This document shows positions 36,058 through 45,776 of a stretch of 64,000 bases of DNA, one piece after another. A program made the position numbers and the translations under genes. The stretch's first letter is position 1. Each line of letters starts with the position of its first letter. The notes below the pieces were generated by a model. That model ran no database searches. It was not told the origin of the DNA and saw nothing but the letters and a program-made list of their open reading frames with translations. The DNA is from Stenotrophomonas maltophilia (GTDB lineage: Bacteria; Pseudomonadota; Gammaproteobacteria; Xanthomonadales; Xanthomonadaceae): assembly GCF_025642255.1 (NCBI RefSeq), contig NZ_CP106759.1, forward strand, positions 3,809,501 through 3,873,500. The letters are read 5' to 3'.

Positions 36058-36717
36058 ATGCCCCTTCCTGCCTCCCCCTGCCAGACCTGCGGCGATGACG
36101 CCACCACGCCCCTGCTGCTCAAGCGTGGCGAACGCCTGCTGGCCCCCGATGTCTATCGCACCTGCCTGGATGGCCGCGAGGCCGTCATCAAGGACTACTC
36201 CCGCTATCGCGGCACGCCGCTGTCGCTGGTCGCACGCCTGATGGTGCGCCGTGAAGCGCGCATGCTGCAGCGCCTGGGCGGCTGGAAGCACGCGCCGGCG
36301 CTGCTGGGAACACTGGGAGGCCTGGCACTGGGCATGGAGTTCATTCCCGGCCAGACCCTCAGCACCGCCCAGGCAGTCGGCAATGAAGTGTTCGAGCAGC
36401 TGCAGCACGCACTCAGCCGCCTGCATGCGGCCGGCATCACCCATAACGATCTGCACGGCACCAACGTGGTGGTCAGCGGCGGCGTACCGGTGCTGCTTGA
36501 CTTCACCTCGGCCTGGCGCGCACCGCGCTGGCTGCGCCGCAATCCGCTAACCCGGCAGATGCGCCGCAGCGACATGAAGAACCTGCTGAAGATCCGCCAG
36601 CGCGTGACCGGGCAGGCGCCCAGCGCCACCCAGGCCGCCCTGGTGGCCGACCCCGGCTGGGTGGCCGCAGTGCGCCAGGGCTGGAAGCGGTTCTATAAGT
36701 GGGCGAAGCGCCGGTAA
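36058..36717 (+). CDS. Kdo/RIO-like lipopolysaccharide kinase-family protein
   Basis: The 219-residue protein has a kinase-like fold: REAVIKDYSRYRGTPLSLVA with the ATP-binding Lys, a helical MVRREARMLQRLGGWKHAPA, the catalytic loop GITHNDLHGTNVVVSGG with HND, and the metal Asp in VLLDFTSAWRAPRWLRRN. These motifs match the WaaP/KdkA-like small kinases that phosphorylate sugars of the lipopolysaccharide core. An N-terminal CQTC pair is unusual. It is divergent from lpxO, another lipid A gene, so outer-membrane tailoring is plausible. The substrate is unproven. Confidence 0.82.
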   Translation: MPLPASPCQTCGDDATTPLLLKRGERLLAPDVYRTCLDGREAVIKDYSRYRGTPLSLVARLMVRREARMLQRLGGWKHAPALLGTLGGLALGMEFIPGQTLSTAQAVGNEVFEQLQHALSRLHAAGITHNDLHGTNVVVSGGVPVLLDFTSAWRAPRWLRRNPLTRQMRRSDMKNLLKIRQRVTGQAPSATQAALVADPGWVAAVRQGWKRFYKWAKRR

Positions 36718-36749
36718 GCGTCGCTCCGCTCACCGCTTTACCGCTCCTT

Positions 36750-36846
36750 GTAGAGCCGAGCCCATGCTCGGCTGCTCTTTGTAGAGTCGAGCAAGCTCGA
36801 CTCTACATGACGGCGGAAGGGCAGCCGAGCATCGGCTCGGCTCTAC
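36750..36846. repeat. Array of three SMAG units
   Basis: GTAGAGCCGAGC...GCTCGGCT (36750-36772) is followed by a full palindrome GTAGAGTCGAGC / GCTCGACTCTAC (36781-36806), then an inverted unit ending CTCGGCTCTAC (36823-36846). The outer two are in opposite orientation. The array fills the gap between the convergent kinase and P-II genes. Confidence 0.9.
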
Positions 36847-36864
36847 AACATCCCGCCGGACGGC

Positions 36865-37635
<771 letters not shown>

Positions 37636-37734
37636 TTACAGATTATTTCCCGGATGGGGCCTTGCAGCAAGGCCCACCTGGCCCCCTAGACTCGCCGGCC
37701 TGTCGATCCGGCAGGACAACCTGGGGGTATCGCG

Positions 37735-38169
37735 ATGACGCAGGACACCGAATGGACACCCGTTTCGCAGGACACCTGCGATCAGGTCGCCGGGCCGTTC
37801 TATCACGGCACCCGGGCCGACCTGGCCACGGGCGATCTGCTGGTTGCCGGCTACGGATCCAACTATCGCGATGGCGTGGTGATGAACCACATCTACTTCA
37901 CCACGATTGCCAAAGGTGCCGGGCTGGCCGCGGAGATGGCCCGGGGCGAGGGGCGGCCGCGTGTGTACGTGGTGGCACCGACCGGGCCGTTCGAGGACGA
38001 CCCGAACGTCACCAACAAGAAGTTTCCCGGGAACCCGACGCGGTCGTATCGCAGTGCGCAGCCGCTGCGGATTGTCGGTGAGATCACCGAGTGGGAACCC
38101 TACGATGCGGACTTCATCCGGCAGTTGAGGGAATTCGTCGCATCGGGGAGTGGCGAGATCATCAACTGA
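37735..38169 (+). CDS. arr: Rifampin ADP-ribosyltransferase
   Basis: The 144-residue enzyme transfers ADP-ribose from NAD+ to the 23-hydroxyl of rifamycins, inactivating them. The active-site features are GPFYHGTRADLATGDLL with the conserved His near residue 25, NHIYFTTIAKGAGLAAEMA with the Tyr, and PTGPFEDDPNVTNKKFPGNP with the Asp. The length is standard for chromosomal Arr. It sits 125 bases after ubiK, 4 bases from the end of a convergent DUF4279 gene, and has no cassette recombination site that I can see, so it is not in an integron. Confidence 0.93.
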   Translation: MTQDTEWTPVSQDTCDQVAGPFYHGTRADLATGDLLVAGYGSNYRDGVVMNHIYFTTIAKGAGLAAEMARGEGRPRVYVVAPTGPFEDDPNVTNKKFPGNPTRSYRSAQPLRIVGEITEWEPYDADFIRQLREFVASGSGEIIN

Positions 38170-38173
38170 TGGT

Positions 38174-38608
38174 CTATTGGTGCTGAGCGTTGCGCACATC
38201 TTCATCGGCATCGTAGATGTCAAGGCCGAGCTCGATGCCGCGCTCTCCCAGGGCGAGCAGGACCTTGGGCGAAAGCGAGACACCATCATTGCTACTGCCC
38301 ATGAAAAGGCCGCAGAACAGGTCAGGCCGGAACCGTGCCAGCGACTTCCATATGGCGGGATCTCCGGTGAGCTGATCAAGGATCTCAAAAATCTGAGCCT
38401 CCAGATCTTCAGGCTCACGACGCATCGCGGCCATTCGCCAGCTTCCGGTCCTGGCGATACGCACGACGCCCGAGTGGCTGCCTGCAAGTTCCTGGCCCTT
38501 GTGATGCGAGGCGGTTGGAGCCGCCCCCAGCAGAGCACTGATCTCATCCGGCAGAAGGTCGTCGCCGAAAAATCGAAGCGTTACCAGGGAATGATCGAAT
38601 GCTGCCAT
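38174..38608 (-). CDS. DUF4279-family protein
   Basis: The 144-residue protein begins MAAFDHSLVTLRFFGDDLLP and has the family pattern of a short beta-alpha fold: DEISALLGAAPTASHHKGQE, TGSWRMAAMRREPEDLEAQI, and a final LSPKVLLALGERGIELGLDI with YDADED. DUF4279 proteins are small, cytoplasmic, of unknown function and often found scattered in accessory regions or near contact-dependent systems as possible immunity proteins. No toxin gene is adjacent here. Confidence 0.85.
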   Translation of the reverse strand: MAAFDHSLVTLRFFGDDLLPDEISALLGAAPTASHHKGQELAGSHSGVVRIARTGSWRMAAMRREPEDLEAQIFEILDQLTGDPAIWKSLARFRPDLFCGLFMGSSNDGVSLSPKVLLALGERGIELGLDIYDADEDVRNAQHQ

Positions 38609-38712
38609 TGAAGTCGGGTCGTCCTTTTGGAATGTCTTTCAGTATGCGCGTCCCGTCGATGTCAGCCTTGATCGGACCTGCGCGATTGCCCAGTGCCTGG
38701 CACGCCTGTCCA

Positions 38713-39315
38713 TCAATGCGCGGGCTGCGTCTGTAGTGCACTTGGCCCCCTGCGCAGCAGGTACATCGCGACCAGGAAGGGCCACAGGGAGTTGATGGAA
38801 GAGAACAGGCGCTGGGTGAGTCCCCTGAAACCCTGCGGATCCGCGCCCACCAGGTTCAACCATAGATAGACCACTGCCGCGATGCTCACAACGGCAGTCA
38901 CGGCATAGGCCCTTCGGTTGGCCGACCAGGCCCGCAGTTCGATATGCGACATCGCCGGCGCAATGATGTTCGCGATACCGATGGCGTAGAAGCCGTGCAT
39001 CGGATGACCCATGGGCCAGAGCCCATTGGTCAACATGGAGACGCCAAAGATCATCCAGCAGGCGGCACCCACGGCGATCCGGCGACCGGATTCCCGCCAT
39101 AGCGCGATGGCAAACAGTACGAACCCCAGCCCGCAGCCGATGGCGGCGATCCGTCCGCACAGGCTTGCGAGCGCGGGTGCCTGCAGCAGCTCGCTGGCGT
39201 GCTGTGCAATCGGGTTGTAACCGGGTGCGAGCATCGCAGCAACGGTGGTCCAGAACAGGAACCATGGCAGGGGTATCAGACCCGCGAAAAGAAGAGGTCG
39301 GCTGTGACGCAACAT
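38713..39315 (-). CDS. DUF998-family membrane protein
   Basis: The 200-residue protein has six hydrophobic helices: LLFAGLIPLPWFLFWTTVAA, IAAIGCGLGFVLFAIALW, AVGAACWMIFGVSMLTNG, FYAIGIANIIAPAMSHIEL, YAVTAVVSIAAVVYLWLNLV and SINSLWPFLVAMYLL. The PGYNPIAQHASEL motif after helix 1 is characteristic of DUF998, whose role is unknown. The ATG at 39315 follows AAGGA; a start 18 codons earlier is possible but adds a basic stretch. No partner is apparent. Confidence 0.85.
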   Translation of the reverse strand: MLRHSRPLLFAGLIPLPWFLFWTTVAAMLAPGYNPIAQHASELLQAPALASLCGRIAAIGCGLGFVLFAIALWRESGRRIAVGAACWMIFGVSMLTNGLWPMGHPMHGFYAIGIANIIAPAMSHIELRAWSANRRAYAVTAVVSIAAVVYLWLNLVGADPQGFRGLTQRLFSSINSLWPFLVAMYLLRRGPSALQTQPAH

Positions 39316-39700
39316 CTGCAATGATCCTTGTCGGGGTCTGCGGGGGCGGCGAATCCATTCAAACACCACCGCCTTCTCGTACTGCGGGCAGCCACGTCCC
39401 CGTGCCTGCCGCGGCAGTCAGACTCGGCGTGGCGCGCTGGACGGTCAATAGGTGGGAAGTCACTCGCACCTTCGCAGGCGCGCGCCGCACGCTGTCGCAA
39501 TCAACGCACTCGTCTCTCTCCAACAGACGAATCTGACGGATCCGTCCCAGAAATGCCGAAAGCCCCGCCGTTCAAGCCTCTCGCGCCACTTCCCCCTATG
39601 CGACAATGCCAGAAACGTCTCGGGCCTTGGCGGCATTGGCCCCGATCCCTTGGCATTCCCCACAACGGCGGGTAATCGTTGCTCCGCCATCGTGCATCGG
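39316..39700. other. Intergenic stretch without a convincing gene
   Basis: Open frames on the plus strand here (39328-39675 and 39452 onward) have Arg/Pro-rich, out-of-family composition and no ribosome site, so I do not call a gene. The region must contain the promoter for the DUF998 gene on the left and for the structured leader on the right. Confidence 0.4.
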
Positions 39701-39887
39701 TGGCCGGGCCTCGAAAACCCGTCGTTGGGAAGTAGTTTGCGCCTGCCAGCCGGCACCACCGCAAGTGGTGTCGGCTGGCAGTCCGTCTGCCGGCTATGGC
39801 GGGCGGTGCGTGGGGGCCTCGTGCCCGCCGGTTCCCAACAGCCCGGTTTTCGAGCCACGCATCGTCCGCCACCTCCATCGGTGGCGG
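39701..39887 (+). ncRNA. Multi-hairpin structured leader or small RNA
   Basis: Four stems can be drawn. A closing stem pairs CTCGAAAACC (39710-39719) with GGTTTTCGAG (39845-39854) and GTTGGGAA (39724-39731) with TTCCCAAC (39832-39839). Inside it are a 17-bp hairpin with loop CGCAA (39743-39781) and a 7-bp stem GGCGGGC / GCCCGCC (39798-39829). After it comes CCGCCACC-TCCATC-GGTGGCGG (39866-39887). The next feature is an AAGGAG site and the ATG of a small gene at 39915. No known riboswitch was recognised. It could be a regulatory leader or a separate RNA. Confidence 0.65.
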
Positions 39888-39914
39888 CTTCTGTCTGCTT
39901 TCAAGGAGCCTGCC

Positions 39915-40282
39915 ATGACAACACCGCATTCCCCGCCGCCGCGCCCCGTCCAGGAAGCGCCCTCGCCCTCGCCCTCACCCGAACCCCCCAAGACCCCAAC
40001 ACCCTCATTGCTGCCCTGCACAGCATCGGGTCCGGTGCAGCATCTGATGGCCGGCCCTGGCCCGAACGCCATCCCCTGCGAGGTCGGCAGATGGCACTGG
40101 CCGACGCCGACTGTGCGTTGGCAGGGCAGCGCATCGTGCAGGAGGTCGCGCTGGCGGCCGAGCGCACGCGCCAGAACGGAGCGCCCGAACAGTTCGTGGG
40201 CGATCGGGTGATGGAAGGCTTGCTGATGGCCAATCTCGCGCTGACGTCCCTCATCCAGGAACGGGTGCGACCACCGGCCTGA
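39915..40282 (+). pseudogene. Small hypothetical gene with a frameshift in a C6 tract
   Basis: After AAGGAG an ATG opens MTTPHSPPPRPVQEAPSPSP. The conserved-looking remainder, with DPNTLIAALHSIGSG, GRQMALADADCALAGQRIVQ and GDRVMEGLLMANLALTSLIQ, is in a different frame. One additional C in the CCCCCC tract at 39984-39989 joins both parts into a protein of about 122 residues (...EPPQDPNTLI...). As given, translation would end at 40211 with an unrelated tail. This may be a disrupted gene, a phase-variable one or a sequencing error. A CCTCGC repeat just before adds to slippage risk. Function is unknown. Confidence 0.6.
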
Positions 40283-40310
40283 GCCTGCGCTGGCCCCCAT
40301 CCAAGGCCTC

Positions 40311-40336
40311 CACGGGCGGGCTGCCACCCGCCCGTG
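40311..40336. terminator. Hairpin between the frameshifted gene and the TonB receptor
   Basis: CACGGGCGGG-CTGCCA-CCCGCCCGTG is a perfect 10-bp stem between two converging genes. Neither side has a T-tract, so it is at best a weak terminator or transcript-end stabiliser. Confidence 0.5.
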
Positions 40337-40349
40337 CCGTCGCATTCCC

Positions 40350-43343
40350 TCAGTAGTCGTAGCTCACGCTGACGCGCAGCGAGCGCGGTGCCTGCCGTAC
40401 CGTCGCTGCGCCGTACAGCGGGTCCGGCTGCCCCGGATCCAACTCGGAGTACGGCGATTTCCACAACGCCACCTGGCTGTTGAATACGTTGAACACATCC
40501 AGGTTGAAGCCCAGTCGCCCAGCCGCCACCGAAGGCCGGTAGGAGACACCCAGATCCAGCTGTTTCAGCCAGGGCAGCCGCCCCTGGCTGCCCGGAGGCG
40601 CGGGCTGGCCGTTGTAGAAGTGGTAGGCAATGCCGTAGCCGGAAGGGTCTTCGAAGTTCGGGCCATACGAACCCAATGCGCTGAACGGCGCGCCGGAAAT
40701 CACCTTGATGTTGGCCGAGACCAGCCATTCCGGCGTCAACTGGTAGTAACCATGCAGCTTGAACTGGTGGGTGTGGTCGTTGCTCTGCGGCCCGTTGGTG
40801 TGTTCCATCAGCTGCGCGTAATCCCAGGCCTGCGTGGTCGACACCGCCGTCTGGCCGATGCCCGACAGCAGCTGCCCTTCGGTGGTGCCATAGCTGCGCG
40901 ACCACGTGTAGTCCGCCCGGCCATACCAGCGGCCATCAAACGGGTGCTCCAGCGACAGGTTCACCGCGTAGTAGTTGCGCTTGAACCTGGGGAAGCCCAT
41001 CTCGGCATTGGTCAGCGGCACGCTTACGTAGTTGCCGCTGGTATCGACCAGATTGAAGGTGTTCGCACGGCCAGGATTGATCAACCAGCAACTGACCGGA
41101 TTGCTGTCCTTGGTGACGTCATACCCCAGGCTGTCGGCCTTGGCCAGCACCGCGCCGATATCGCAGTAGTCATCCACGCCGCTGCGCAGCACCCGATAGG
41201 TCGCCTTCGCGCCGTACACCCAGTTCTGGCCGAGCGCCCTGCTGAAGCCCAGGATGAACTCGTCCTGGTAGGACGGCTCGATGCCGGAGGTCGCCACCGT
41301 CTTCGGATCGGGCAGCACGCCGTAGTAGTTGTTGGCCGACACCGCGCCGGAGAACGCGGTGAGGTCGGTTGGATAACCGTTGCTGTCGATGCCGCCATAG
41401 GTGTAGTACGTCGAGGTGGCCAGCGTCGCGCCCGCCGCGTTGAAGGCCGGGTTGAGCGGCAGCGCGAGGTAGTAGCGACCCGCGTTGCCGAACACCTTGA
41501 AGCGCCCGTCGCCGTCGACGTCCCAGCTGAAGCCCAGCCGCGGCGCCCACTGACCGCTGGTCTGCTTGATGTAGGCGTCGCCATCGCGGTTGTAGTTGGT
41601 GAACTGATCCAGGCGCAGGCCCAGGTTCAACAGCAGGCGGTCGGTCACCTGCCAGTTGTCCTCGATGTACTGCGCCCGCTGCGAGGCGCGTACCGACGCC
41701 AGTGCGCTGTAGATGTACTGGCGCACGTAATAACCCTCCTCACCATTGCGGATGCCGCCGGTGGCCGGCACGCCCAGGCCGGTATTGAGGGGCACGTTCG
41801 GGTTGGACTGGCCATAGATCCAGTAGTAACCGTCGGCGGAGGCCACCGAGCCACGGTTGAGCGCACGGGCATTCTGGTTGTCGATGCCGACCGTGATGCT
41901 GTGGTTGCCCCATCTGTAGTTCGCATCCAGTCGCAGGTTGTTGGTGCGGTTGCCGCGATCCGGGTTGACCAGCAGCGACGTGGTCTGCGCATTGGTGATC
42001 GGCGTACCACCGTTCAGCGCCGGATTCTGCAGCGTGGCGCTGCTGATGTAGGTCAGGCTTCCGTCGTAGGCCGGGTTGCCGATGTAGTCATCGGTACGCA
42101 TTTCGCCATACTGCGCGCTGACGGTAAGCCGGTCGGTCAGGTAGCCGGTGTACTTGGCCGTCCACAGGTCGCCACCGGTCTTGGTGGTGTCTTCCTTGCC
42201 ACGCTGCGCACCGCGGGTGAGCGTGTCGTAGTCGTAAGCGAAGCTATCGCCCCGGAAGACATTGCGGCTGGAGGCTCCGGTCAGTTCCAGCAGGTGGTTG
42301 TCGGTGATGTTCCAGTCCAGCTTGGCGTACCAGCGCGGGCGGTCGTACTCATAGCGGGAGTAGGCATTGGTCGCCTCCACATTCTTGACGTCGGTGCCCT
42401 CACGGCGCTCGAGCTCGTACGAGCCGAAGAAGAACAGCCGGTCTTCCAGCAGCGGACCACCGGCGTAGATGCTCTGCGTGGTCACCCACTCGCGGTCCTG
42501 GCTTTCCGGTGAATACAGCGCGCCATTGCCCGGGTAACGCACATCGTCCTTGTCCGAGCGCGTGGACGCTGGTTCCCAGGTGACCTGGCCACCGAATCGC
42601 CACTGATTGGTGCCGCGCTTGCCCACCGCATTGATGACGCCGCCATCGGAACGGCCGTACTTGGCGCTGTAGCCACCGGTGTAGATTTCCTGCTGGTCGA
42701 TGCTGCCGTAGGGCAGCGTGAGGCCACCCAGACCGCGCAGTGGATCGGTGCTGTTGAAGCCATTGATGTAGTAGGCGTTCTCGGCAGCGGACGAACCGCC
42801 GAAGCTCACCAGCTGTGCACCGGTCGGGCCGGCATAGGTGCCATTGCCACTGTTGCCGTTGACCCCGGGCGCAAGCTGCGCGATCGCCTCGGCCGAGCGA
42901 CCCAGTGGCAGGCGCTGCAGCTGCTCGGCCGTGATCACCGTGCGCGAGTCCACGCTGCTGACATCGATCGCAGCCGCTGCCCGGTCGGCGCTGACCTGCA
43001 CACCGTCCAGCCGGGTGACGTCAGCGAAGGACACCTCGGTACTGGCGCCTACCGTCAGCGAAATGCCCTCGCGGGTCTGCAGCACGTTCCCTTCGGCATC
43101 GCGTGCTTCCACCACGTAGCGGCCCAGTGGCAGCTGGCCGACGGTAAAGCGGCCTCGCCCATCGACCGTCACCTCGCGGGTGAGGCCGGTATCGCTGCGA
43201 ACGAAGATGCGCTGGGCGGTGGCCGGCGCCTGTCCGGCGATCGCGCCGGTGGTGGACTGTGCATGAAGTGTGGGAGACGCGGTGGCAAGCAACACCGCCA
43301 ACGCCAGCAATCGCGGGCGCAGTGAAGAACGAGCTGTCGTCAT
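40350..43343 (-). CDS. Oar-like TonB-dependent outer-membrane receptor
   Basis: The product is about 997 residues. A signal peptide (LLALAVLLATASPTLHAQ) is followed by a carboxypeptidase-regulatory-like domain (TVDGRGRFTVGQLPLGRYVV), a plug domain (VITAEQLQRLPLGRSAEAIA, with YINGFNSTDP and SIDQQEIYTGGYSAKYGRSD), and a large beta-barrel ending in RVSVSYDY with an aromatic terminus. Oar-type receptors take up large substrates or assist export. The ligand cannot be read. The ATG at 43343 is preferred, but one at 43412 is possible. No TonB/ExbB partner is adjacent. Confidence 0.9.
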   Translation of the reverse strand: MTTARSSLRPRLLALAVLLATASPTLHAQSTTGAIAGQAPATAQRIFVRSDTGLTREVTVDGRGRFTVGQLPLGRYVVEARDAEGNVLQTREGISLTVGASTEVSFADVTRLDGVQVSADRAAAAIDVSSVDSRTVITAEQLQRLPLGRSAEAIAQLAPGVNGNSGNGTYAGPTGAQLVSFGGSSAAENAYYINGFNSTDPLRGLGGLTLPYGSIDQQEIYTGGYSAKYGRSDGGVINAVGKRGTNQWRFGGQVTWEPASTRSDKDDVRYPGNGALYSPESQDREWVTTQSIYAGGPLLEDRLFFFGSYELERREGTDVKNVEATNAYSRYEYDRPRWYAKLDWNITDNHLLELTGASSRNVFRGDSFAYDYDTLTRGAQRGKEDTTKTGGDLWTAKYTGYLTDRLTVSAQYGEMRTDDYIGNPAYDGSLTYISSATLQNPALNGGTPITNAQTTSLLVNPDRGNRTNNLRLDANYRWGNHSITVGIDNQNARALNRGSVASADGYYWIYGQSNPNVPLNTGLGVPATGGIRNGEEGYYVRQYIYSALASVRASQRAQYIEDNWQVTDRLLLNLGLRLDQFTNYNRDGDAYIKQTSGQWAPRLGFSWDVDGDGRFKVFGNAGRYYLALPLNPAFNAAGATLATSTYYTYGGIDSNGYPTDLTAFSGAVSANNYYGVLPDPKTVATSGIEPSYQDEFILGFSRALGQNWVYGAKATYRVLRSGVDDYCDIGAVLAKADSLGYDVTKDSNPVSCWLINPGRANTFNLVDTSGNYVSVPLTNAEMGFPRFKRNYYAVNLSLEHPFDGRWYGRADYTWSRSYGTTEGQLLSGIGQTAVSTTQAWDYAQLMEHTNGPQSNDHTHQFKLHGYYQLTPEWLVSANIKVISGAPFSALGSYGPNFEDPSGYGIAYHFYNGQPAPPGSQGRLPWLKQLDLGVSYRPSVAAGRLGFNLDVFNVFNSQVALWKSPYSELDPGQPDPLYGAATVRQAPRSLRVSVSYDY

Positions 43344-43608
43344 CGTGGGCTGTACGGGTAGTGGGGGAAGCAATGCCAGCCGCAATCGGTGGACCAGACA
43401 TCGCACATTCATTAACCCCGCCCGCGCCCCAATGCAGAAATGCTCAGTGGTTATCTGCTTTTGGCCGACCGTCATAGCGCGCCGCGAGCGCGTCGGTGCC
43501 GCACCCTCGTGCCACGCAGGAAAGCCCTAGGCGCTTGGCCAGCAATGCCTGATGGCGACGGGCAGAGTGATGGCCGCACCATCGAGCCTCTCTTTGCAGG
43601 AAGCACAC

Positions 43609-45114
43609 ATGAGCCTGGCCCTGGTCTACAGCCGTGCCCGCGCCGGGGTCGAGGCCCCGCTGGTGCGGGTGGAAGTACATCTTTCCGGTGGCCTGCCCGC
43701 CACCCAGATCGTCGGCCTGGCCGAAACCAGTGTGCGCGAGTCGCGCGAACGCGTACGTGCGGCGCTGCTCTGCGCGCGCTTTGATTTCCCGCAACGGCGC
43801 ATCACCCTGAACCTGGCGCCCGCCGACCTGCCCAAGGAAGGTGGGCGCTACGATCTGGCCATCGCTCTGGGCATTCTTGCCGCCAGTGGCCAGATCCCGC
43901 CGCAGTCGCTGCTGCCGTACGAGTTCCTGGGCGAGCTGGGCCTGACCGGCGAGCTGCGCCCGGTTGCAGGCGCGCTGCCCGCCGCGATCGCGGCGGCCGA
44001 AGCGGGCCGCATCCTGGTGGTCCCACCGGGGAATGCGGCCGAATCGGCGCTGGCCGAACACGCCGACGTGCGCGTGGCCCGCACGTTGCTGGAATGCTGC
44101 GCCGGGTTGGGCAATCCGCGCCTGCTGCCGCAGGTTGAGCGGGTGGACACCATGCCCCCGCCGCTGCCGGATCTGGCCGATGTGCGCGGGCAGGTGCATG
44201 CACGGCGCGCGCTGGAAGTGGCTGCGGCCGGCGGGCACCATCTGCTGCTGATCGGCAGCCCCGGTTGTGGCAAGACCCTGCTTGCTTCACGCCTTCCCGG
44301 GCTGCTGCCGGCGTCCACCGAGATCGATGCGTTGCAGCTGGCGGCCATCGCCTCGGTCAGCGGCGAAGGGCTGGACCCGAAGCGATGGCGGCAACGACCG
44401 TTCCGCGCGCCACACCACAGCGCCAGTGCTGCGGCACTGGTGGGCGGCGGCAATCCGCCCTGCCCCGGCGAGATATCACTGGCGCACCATGGGGTGCTGT
44501 TCCTGGACGAACTTCCCGAATGGAACCGCAGCGCGCTGGAGACCCTGCGCGAGCCGCTGGAATCGGGCCACATCCGCATCGCCCGCGCTGCACGCAGCGT
44601 GATGTTTCCGGCGCGGTTCCAGCTGGTCGCGGCGATGAACCCCTGCCCCTGCGGTTGGGCCGGCGACCGCAGCAACCGTTGCCTGTGCACCGATGAGCGG
44701 ATCACCCGCTATCGCGCGCGAGTCTCCGGCCCGTTGCTGGACCGCATCGACCTGCACGTCGCGGTGACGCGCATGGATGCGGTGGAGCTGCGTGAGAGCA
44801 CGCCGCTGGGCGAGCCCAGTGATGCGGTGCGCGGGCGGGTGGAGGCTGCGCATGCGCGGCAGCAGATGCGCGGGGGACTCAATGCGCATCTGCCGCCCGC
44901 TGCGCTGCGCGCGTGCACGCGGTTGGGCGAGGCCGACCAGGATCTTCTGGAACACGCCATCGAGCGCCTGCAGCTGTCAGCGCGTGCGATGCATCGCATT
45001 CTGCGCGTGGCACGCACGATTGCCGATCTGGCCGGGTGCGAGAACATCCAGACCGCACATCTGGCCGAGGCGATTGGCTATCGACAGCTGGATCGGGGGA
45101 AGGCGAGCCAATGA
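43609..45114 (+). CDS. comM: ComM/YifB-type Mg-chelatase-like AAA ATPase
   Basis: The 501-residue protein has an N-terminal Lon-like fold (ALVYSRARAGVEAPLVRVEV; TQIVGLAETSVRESRERVRA), then the AAA+ module: Walker A LLIGSPGCGKTLLA near residue 220, Walker B HGVLFLDELPEWNRSA, and a zinc-like cluster NPCPCGWAGDRSNRCLCT. The C-terminal Mg-chelatase domain includes LSARAMHRILRVARTIADL. ComM is the branch-migration helicase that extends recombination in natural transformation. An AGGA site precedes the ATG at 43609. It converges with a Nudix gene 7 bases later. Confidence 0.95.
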   Translation: MSLALVYSRARAGVEAPLVRVEVHLSGGLPATQIVGLAETSVRESRERVRAALLCARFDFPQRRITLNLAPADLPKEGGRYDLAIALGILAASGQIPPQSLLPYEFLGELGLTGELRPVAGALPAAIAAAEAGRILVVPPGNAAESALAEHADVRVARTLLECCAGLGNPRLLPQVERVDTMPPPLPDLADVRGQVHARRALEVAAAGGHHLLLIGSPGCGKTLLASRLPGLLPASTEIDALQLAAIASVSGEGLDPKRWRQRPFRAPHHSASAAALVGGGNPPCPGEISLAHHGVLFLDELPEWNRSALETLREPLESGHIRIARAARSVMFPARFQLVAAMNPCPCGWAGDRSNRCLCTDERITRYRARVSGPLLDRIDLHVAVTRMDAVELRESTPLGEPSDAVRGRVEAAHARQQMRGGLNAHLPPAALRACTRLGEADQDLLEHAIERLQLSARAMHRILRVARTIADLAGCENIQTAHLAEAIGYRQLDRGKASQ

Positions 45115-45121
45115 TGCTGCG

Positions 45122-45559
45122 TCATGACCGCAGCCGCTCCAGCAATGCCGGCAGCCATTCCGGCTTGAACACGCAGGCAGGCTGCTCTCTCATTTCCTCT
45201 GCGCGCCACCACTTCCAGTCCGTGATCGTGGCGTTCTCCTCTTCTGTCCAGCCGTCACGTCGAATGGCTGGCTGTGCGGGAGCGTGAACCAGAAAATACG
45301 TCTCCAGCCATCGCGCGGGTGTCGAACGGGCGACCGCATAGACGGCGTCCCTTTCCTCAACGAGCCTGCCGATCTGCAGGTTCAGTCCGGTTTCTTCCCG
45401 GAGCTCGCGCCGCGCCGCGTCCAGATAGCTCTCGCCCGGCAGAAGTTCACCGCCCGGGGTCGCCCAGAAGGGCGCGTGGTGTTCGTCGTGGTACCGGAAC
45501 AACAGAAGCCTTCCGTCTTCATCGACGATCACCAGGCGCGCGGATCGTCTGGTCTCCAT
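45122..45559 (-). CDS. NUDIX hydrolase
   Basis: The 145-residue enzyme carries a complete Nudix box, GELLPGESYLDAARRELREETGL, in which the Glu residues bind Mg2+ for hydrolysis of nucleoside-diphosphate derivatives. The preceding strand is RLVIVDEDGRLLLFRYHDEH. GGAGGAAATC precedes the ATG at 45559. The true substrate is unknown. It is divergent from the response regulator gene by about 190 bases and convergent with comM. Confidence 0.92.
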   Translation of the reverse strand: METRRSARLVIVDEDGRLLLFRYHDEHHAPFWATPGGELLPGESYLDAARRELREETGLNLQIGRLVEERDAVYAVARSTPARWLETYFLVHAPAQPAIRRDGWTEEENATITDWKWWRAEEMREQPACVFKPEWLPALLERLRS

Positions 45560-45617
45560 GATTTCCTCCGTCTGTCGATGCCCGCTGGACCGCACACGAT
45601 AGGCGAAAGCTCAAGAG

Positions 45618-45776
45618 ATGAAAAAGAACATGCGCAGCTGCTTCATGCCGCAGTCATGGCGTGCGGGCCCTTGGCGGAACGGGCGACGAGGCTTGGCAAA
45701 CGTCGGTGGATCGGCCAAAGTTCGGGCTTCATGTCTCCTCATGCGCGCGGCCCATGACACGCCTGCTCATCATTGA
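45618..45776 (+). other. Possible 52-codon upstream open reading frame
   Basis: An ATG at 45618 opens MKKNMRSCFMPQSWRAGPWR and ends at a TGA inside the response-regulator gene (45774-45776), out of frame with it. A weak AAGAG precedes it. It could couple translation or be chance. Confidence 0.2.

Noticed and set aside
39328..39675. Arg/Pro-rich frame upstream of the structured leader as a gene
   Set aside because: Composition looks like random GC-rich DNA, with no ribosome site or recognisable domain.
39701..39861. Integron attC-like site formed by GTTGGGAA...TTCCCAAC
   Set aside because: The half-sites are in the opposite order from attC (which runs RYYYAAC...GTTRRRY), and no integrase or cassette is present, despite the nearby arr gene.
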